DNA of 7,806 nt from Alphaproteobacteria bacterium (GTDB taxonomy: Bacteria; Pseudomonadota; Alphaproteobacteria; Rhodobacterales; Rhodobacteraceae), in NCBI GenBank assembly GCA_003694465.1, contig RFKM01000087.1, positions 1-7,806 of the forward strand. The letters run 5' to 3'. The translations under genes were made by a program, and so were the position numbers. A model generated the notes under the pieces. It searched no databases, was not told where the DNA came from, and saw nothing but the letters and a program-made list of their open reading frames with translations. This document shows positions 4,570-7,806 of the stretch, in pieces; position 1 is the stretch's first letter; every line of letters starts with the position of its first letter.

Positions 4570-6763
4570 AGCGCCCCTCGGCCTTGAGCTGCGCCGGGGT
4601 CAGCCCCACCGGGGCGAGGGCCTCGGCCAGCGCGGCCTGCACGCCGTCGGCCATGCCGCGCCCGCCGCAGACCAGGAACTGCGCCCCGGCATTGGCCAGT
4701 TCGACCAGCCGGGCGGCATCGCGCCGGATCAGGTCTTGCACATAGGTCTTTTCACCGAGGCGCGAGAAGGCGATCTGGTGCGAAGTGAGCTGCCCGCCCT
4801 TTGCCCATTCTTCGAGCGCCTCGCCATAGAGCAGGTCCGACTGGGGGTGCCGCACGCCGAAGTAGAGGTGCATCGGCTTGCGGCGGCAGTTGCCGCGGAT
4901 GAAGCCGGCCAGCGGGCCGATGCCGGTTCCGGCGCCGATCAGCACCACCGGACCCTTTCGCTGCGGCGCGAAATCCGGGTTCGGGCGGATGAAGGCGTCG
5001 ATGCTGTCGCCCGGAGCCAGCCGGTGCAGCTGGCCCGAGCACAGGCCGCCGGCATGTTTCTTCACGCAGATCTCGACAAAGCCGTCACGGCTGGACGAGG
5101 CGAGGGAGTAGAAGCGCGGCACGCTGTCGCCCTCGGGCACGACGCCCAGCAGATCGCCCGCCGAGAAGCGCGGCCAGCCCTGGCCGGTGATCTTCTCCCA
5201 CAGGGTGCGCTGCGGCAGGGCGAAGCGCAGGATCGCCGTCGGCTCCTGGAATTCGAGCCCGTAGTCCTGGCGCGAGATCAGCGTGAGCTTGCGGGTCGGC
5301 GGGTGGCTGGGCACGTGGTTCAGGTCGAGCTCCAGCCCGAGGGCGGCGCCCAGCGCGCGCCCCCAGCGCCTGAAGGCCTGCGGCGACTGCCGGTCGATCC
5401 GCTCCATCTCGACGAGTTGCGGCCAGCCCTGGCGTTCGAAGGCCGCGCGCACCTCTTCGCCAAAGCCGCAGAATTTTTCGTAGCTGCGGTCGCCGAAGCC
5501 GAGAACAGCCACCGGCAGGCGCTCGGCCTTGGCGCCGTGGCGCTCGAGCGCTTCCAGAAAGCCCTTGGCGCTTTGCGGCGCATCGCCGTTGCCATAGGTG
5601 GCGGCCAGCACGATCAGCCGTTTGGCCTGCGGCCAGCGCGCCGGGTTGAAGGCCGACATCGGGCCGATGTGCACGCTTTGCCCGGCGTCTTTCAGCGCCG
5701 CCCCGAGGGTAGCGGCAAAGCCCCAGGTGCTGCCGCCCTCGCTGCCGACGAGAATGATGGTCTCGGCGCGCCCGGCGCGGTCAAACCCTTTCACCGGCGC
5801 GCTGCTCTTGCGCCCGCGCAGCCAGACCAGAACCCCGGTCACCGTCAGCAGCGCCCCGGCGAGCGAGGCAAGGCCAAGGACGAGGCCCAGCGCCCAGGCC
5901 CGCAGCCCGCGCCCGGTGTGCAGGGCGTAGATCAGCGCGTTCACCTGCGCAAAGCCGGCCGGCGCCTCGAACGAGAGCATCTCGCCGGTGCCCTGGTCGA
6001 CATAGCCCATGCCGCCGGTCGTCTCGACGGTGAACACGTCGGTGGCATCGCCCGCATAGGGGAAGGTCAGCGCCTTGAGCTCGGTCAGCGGGATGTCGCG
6101 CAGGGCCGGCAGCGCCGAAATGTCGGAAGCGATCTGCCCGCTGACCTGGTCGGGGAAGACCGGAGTCGGGTCGAACGCGGGGATGACGTCGAACACGGTC
6201 AGCGTGATCCAGATGCCCGTCGCCCCGGAAAACACGAGGCCCAGCAGCGCGATGCGCGAAAACTCGACGTGCAGGCGCGCCGAAAGCGGGCCGCGGGCGG
6301 GGGCGAAGAACTTGCGCCAGCCGCCCATGCGCCGGGCCATCAGGAAGATGCCGGTGAGCGCGAGCAGAACCATCATCGCGGCGCCGACGCCCGCGGTGAT
6401 CCGCCCGCCCGAGCCAAGGAACAGCGACCGGTGCAGATCGACCAGCCAGTCCTTCACCGGGGTGGCGGCCTTGTCGCCGATCACCCCGCCGGTGGCCGGG
6501 TCGATGATCTTGGCCGCCGGCGAAAGCCCCGCGAAGTAATAGGCGGTGATGTTGCCGGCGGCATCGACCTTGATCTGCTGAACCTCCGGCAGGTTCGCCT
6601 GAACCTTGGCGGCGAGGTCGGCAACCGTCTCGCCCGGGGCCATGGCGGCCGATTGCGCCACTTCCAGCGCCGGCAAGACCGAGAGCACCGCCCCGGACAG
6701 GGTCAGCAGCAGAAGAAGCAGGCTGCCCGGCAGGGCGATGTATCTGTGCAACAGGCGGGTCAT
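4550..6763 (-). CDS. PepSY-TM / flavodoxin / NADPH-FAD reductase fusion, transmembrane electron-transfer flavoprotein
   Basis: A 737-residue inner-membrane protein. The N-terminal half is PepSY_TM-like: helices at about 9-30, 122-143, 169-190 and 288-315, with two periplasmic PepSY-like segments (about 45-100 and 208-262). Positive residues (ARRMGGWRKFF, WLRGRKS) place the loops so that the C-terminal half is cytosolic. That half has a flavodoxin domain (334-475) with FMN loop GSEGGSTWGFA and ATYGNGDAP, then a ferredoxin-NADP reductase module with FAD motif RFYS (550-553), GGLCSGQ (572-578), NADPH motif GAGTGIGP (610-617), VCGG (698-701) and an aromatic C-terminus. H6, H111, H165 and H282 lie at helix ends and may bind heme. 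Predicted flow is NADPH, FAD, FMN, heme, periplasm. AGGGAG lies 7 bases before the ATG. It is flanked by the DUF2271 and apbE genes in one operon. The final acceptor, perhaps Fe3+, is unknown. Confidence 0.9.
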   Translation of the reverse strand: MTRLLHRYIALPGSLLLLLLTLSGAVLSVLPALEVAQSAAMAPGETVADLAAKVQANLPEVQQIKVDAAGNITAYYFAGLSPAAKIIDPATGGVIGDKAATPVKDWLVDLHRSLFLGSGGRITAGVGAAMMVLLALTGIFLMARRMGGWRKFFAPARGPLSARLHVEFSRIALLGLVFSGATGIWITLTVFDVIPAFDPTPVFPDQVSGQIASDISALPALRDIPLTELKALTFPYAGDATDVFTVETTGGMGYVDQGTGEMLSFEAPAGFAQVNALIYALHTGRGLRAWALGLVLGLASLAGALLTVTGVLVWLRGRKSSAPVKGFDRAGRAETIILVGSEGGSTWGFAATLGAALKDAGQSVHIGPMSAFNPARWPQAKRLIVLAATYGNGDAPQSAKGFLEALERHGAKAERLPVAVLGFGDRSYEKFCGFGEEVRAAFERQGWPQLVEMERIDRQSPQAFRRWGRALGAALGLELDLNHVPSHPPTRKLTLISRQDYGLEFQEPTAILRFALPQRTLWEKITGQGWPRFSAGDLLGVVPEGDSVPRFYSLASSSRDGFVEICVKKHAGGLCSGQLHRLAPGDSIDAFIRPNPDFAPQRKGPVVLIGAGTGIGPLAGFIRGNCRRKPMHLYFGVRHPQSDLLYGEALEEWAKGGQLTSHQIAFSRLGEKTYVQDLIRRDAARLVELANAGAQFLVCGGRGMADGVQAALAEALAPVGLTPAQLKAEGRYVEDVY

Positions 6764-6800
6764 GGTCAGGCTCCCTGGCGAGACGGAAACGGGGTTCGGA

Positions 6801-7277
6801 TCAGTAGGAATAGGTGAAGCTCTTGACGTAGCCGCGGCCCGCCACCGGCTTGCCCTTGCCCGCCGACGTCAGGTTGACGACCACGTCGTTCGGGATCTCG
6901 GGGAAGTTCTCGGCGGCCGCGTCGATGTGCAGCTTGTAGCCCTTGTCGAAGAGCGCATCGTTGAGGTTGAGGTTGATCTTGAGCGTGCGCCCCGGGCCGA
7001 CCGACGCCCCGGTGATCCCAGCGACCTCGCCGGGGTTGCCACCGGTGGCGCGCATCCAGCCGGGCAGGTGGCGGTAATACTTGGCGTGCGGGCCGGCCAT
7101 CCAGAGGCTGCCGACGTATTTGCCCTGGGCATCGGTGACGTAGAAGGCAAGGTAGGCGCCCTTGCCGCCATAGACGTTGAGCTGGGTCGTGAAGGTCACT
7201 TGCCGGGCCTCGGCGGCCAGCGGGGTGAGCGCGGTGGCGGTGGTGGCAAGGGCCATGACGGTCGATTTCATTTTCAT
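6801..7277 (-). CDS. Secreted DUF2271 protein with possible FMN-attachment motif
   Basis: A 158-residue periplasmic protein. A Sec signal peptide is clear: MKMK, a hydrophobic core, and a likely cut after AEA (residue 24). The mature part is mostly beta-strand-like (VTFTTQLNVYG, AYLAFYVTD, TLKINLNLND, VVVNL), with the family signature YYRHLPGWMRATGG (67-80) followed by ITGAS (88-92). TGAS fits the [S/T]GA[S/T] pattern that ApbE flavinylates in NqrC/RnfG-type proteins, which makes S92 a candidate FMN site. As I recall, DUF2271 has been suggested as a flavinylated domain because it clusters with apbE. The start is the ATG at 7277-7275, since AGGAG (7289-7285) sits 7 bases upstream and the signal peptide starts there. 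The longer open frame to 7550 is not coding. It is the first gene of the operon with the reductase (37-base gap) and apbE. Confidence 0.85.
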   Translation of the reverse strand: MKMKSTVMALATTATALTPLAAEARQVTFTTQLNVYGGKGAYLAFYVTDAQGKYVGSLWMAGPHAKYYRHLPGWMRATGGNPGEVAGITGASVGPGRTLKINLNLNDALFDKGYKLHIDAAAENFPEIPNDVVVNLTSAGKGKPVAGRGYVKSFTYSY

Positions 7278-7326
7278 GTCTGTTCTCCTGAATTCCGATC
7301 TGGGCAGCAGATTTGCTTTGAATGTG

Positions 7327-7361
7327 ATTTCGCCCACGAAACTGCCCATTTCATGACGAAA
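7327..7361. promoter_or_regulatory. Tandem semi-palindromes upstream of the DUF2271 operon, candidate operator
   Basis: Two copies of the pattern ATTTCnnnn(n)ACGAAA occur on the plus strand: ATTTCGCCCACGAAA (7327-7341) and ATTTCATGACGAAA (7348-7361). Each is a near-palindrome (TTTCG/CGAAA is perfect in the first). They are about 20 bases apart, two helical turns, so they would lie on the same face of the DNA. They are 50-84 bases upstream of the DUF2271 start codon, in a locally AT-richer stretch, where a repressor or activator would act. The regulator is unknown. The sites are not the Irr ICE-box (TTTAGAA-type) pattern. Confidence 0.45.
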
Positions 7362-7374
7362 GGTGGAAAATGTT

Positions 7375-7389
7375 GTCAGATTGACGTCA
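7375..7389. promoter_or_regulatory. Cluster of GTCA/TGAC half-sites including palindrome TGACGTCA
   Basis: GTCA (7375-7378), TGAC (7382-7385) and GTCA (7386-7389) give one inverted repeat with a 3-base gap and one perfect 8-base palindrome. The cluster lies 98-112 bases upstream of the DUF2271 start. It could be a regulator site, but such short motifs arise easily by chance. No good -35/-10 pair was recognised in this gap. Confidence 0.25.
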
Positions 7390-7438
7390 GTTTTTCCCGG
7401 CTCCGGCTGTTTGCACGGCGCGCGCGCGGGAATCCGTC

Positions 7439-7462
7439 GCCGCCCCGCGCCGGTGGGGCGGC
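7439..7462 (-). other. Strong GC hairpin after the small PepSY gene
   Basis: GCCGCCCC (7439-7446) and GGGGCGGC (7455-7462) form a perfect 8-bp all-GC stem with an 8-base loop, 30 bases downstream of the stop of the small PepSY gene when read on the minus strand. There is no U-run after the stem, so it is not a textbook intrinsic terminator. It may stabilise the 3' end of that transcript or reduce read-through into the DUF2271 operon. Confidence 0.4.
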
Positions 7463-7491
7463 TGGTGGACGGAACGCAACCTGCGCGACGG

Positions 7492-7806
7492 TCAGTTGTC
7501 GCCCTCGCCGCAATCGGACCCGCAGGGCGTCGACGGACGAATCCGGCCAAGGTAATGCGCCGGATCGGCGCGGCCCGAGAATTCGATCTTCAGTTCGACC
7601 GGTACCAGCGTTTGCGGGTCGAACAGAATCTTGAGCTCGTTGCCTTCCGTATCATAGGCCGTGACCGCGTAGCAGCCATCGTCGATGCGCAGGCGCTTCG
7701 GGGCCAGCCCCCACTTGTCCTTCACCTCGGCCAGCACCGCGCCCTTGTCCTGCCAGAGCTCGATCGGCACGGCGCAATCCTGATCGGCCCTCGCGCCGAG
7801 CCGATC
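7492..7806 (-). CDS. Small periplasmic PepSY-domain protein (5' end outside window)
   Basis: The frame is open to the window edge, leaving 104 visible residues. The visible N-terminus LGARA-DQDCAVPIELW looks like the end of a signal peptide followed by the mature protein, so little is probably missing beyond the leader. The body fits small stand-alone PepSY proteins (PepSY_2 type): WQDKGAVLAEVKDKWGLAPKRLRIDDGCYAVTAYDTEG, then a strand and FDPQTL. C11 and C45 could form a disulfide. A C-terminal extension carries two more cysteines, CGSDC (95-99), followed by EGDN. A GTG at 7770 is possible as a start but would cut into the mature N-terminus, so I prefer the extended form. It is on the same strand as the DUF2271 operon, 214 bases upstream of it. 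Its function is not known; PepSY domains are often inhibitory or linked to redox and metal proteins. Confidence 0.75.
   Translation of the reverse strand, partial: DRLGARADQDCAVPIELWQDKGAVLAEVKDKWGLAPKRLRIDDGCYAVTAYDTEGNELKILFDPQTLVPVELKIEFSGRADPAHYLGRIRPSTPCGSDCGEGDN

Noticed and set aside
4082..6817. A 911-codon open frame on the plus strand opposite apbE and the reductase
   Set aside because: It is the GC-rich antisense shadow of two clearly recognised genes. Its translation is low-complexity Arg/Ala/Gly/Pro/His with no family resemblance.
6801..7277. DUF2271 protein as a c-type cytochrome partner
   Set aside because: It contains no CxxCH motif and no cysteine at all, so covalent heme is excluded.
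6606..7634. A 342-codon plus-strand open frame across the DUF2271 gene and its upstream gap
   Set aside because: It runs antisense through a gene with a signal peptide and good ribosome site, and has no recognisable domain.
1..7806. CRISPR arrays, insertion sequences, phage or toxin-antitoxin genes
   Set aside because: No spaced repeat arrays, transposase, integrase or toxin-like small genes were seen on either strand.

Overview
The window is very GC-rich DNA with tightly packed, often overlapping genes. It looks like chromosome from an alphaproteobacterium, most likely a member of the Rhodobacterales (Rhodobacter/Paracoccus-like). The main reason is the gene order UPF0262, low-molecular-weight phosphatase, infA, maf, short RNase E/G, yacG, which from memory is typical of that order. 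No database search was possible.

Positions 1-3487 (+ strand). The window opens inside the end of a zinc ABC-transporter permease (znuB). A 72-base gap with a perfect inverted repeat leads to a UPF0262 gene and, four bases after its stop, a low-molecular-weight phosphatase-like gene. A 129-base leader containing a 12-base direct repeat and a hairpin precedes infA (translation factor IF-1). infA, maf, a short RNase E/G and yacG then form a compressed housekeeping operon: maf starts one base after infA, and the last two junctions are ATGA overlaps. The RNase ends just before the point where family members carry their zinc-link cysteines, and the next protein, YacG, begins with a CPxC zinc motif.

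Positions 3488-3613. The space between the two convergent gene blocks is filled by a roughly 120-base element bounded by CTAG and imperfect terminal inverted repeats. Its right end supplies the stop codon of apbE.

Positions 3610-7806 (- strand, so transcribed right to left). This is the accessory part: a small secreted PepSY protein (5' end cut by the window), a 214-base regulatory gap, a secreted DUF2271 protein, a 737-residue PepSY/flavodoxin/ferredoxin-reductase membrane fusion, and ApbE (FAD:protein FMN transferase). The last three are separated by 37 bases and a 20-base overlap and are almost certainly one operon. The layout suggests a transmembrane electron-export system: NADPH to FAD to FMN in the cytosol, then across the membrane through four helices with histidines placed like heme ligands, to the periplasmic DUF2271 protein. 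DUF2271 carries a TGAS motif of the type ApbE flavinylates. Two tandem semi-palindromes upstream of DUF2271 are candidate operator sites. The terminal acceptor (for example Fe3+ or a periplasmic protein) cannot be read from the sequence. A puzzle is that this ApbE has no export signal although its likeliest substrate is exported.
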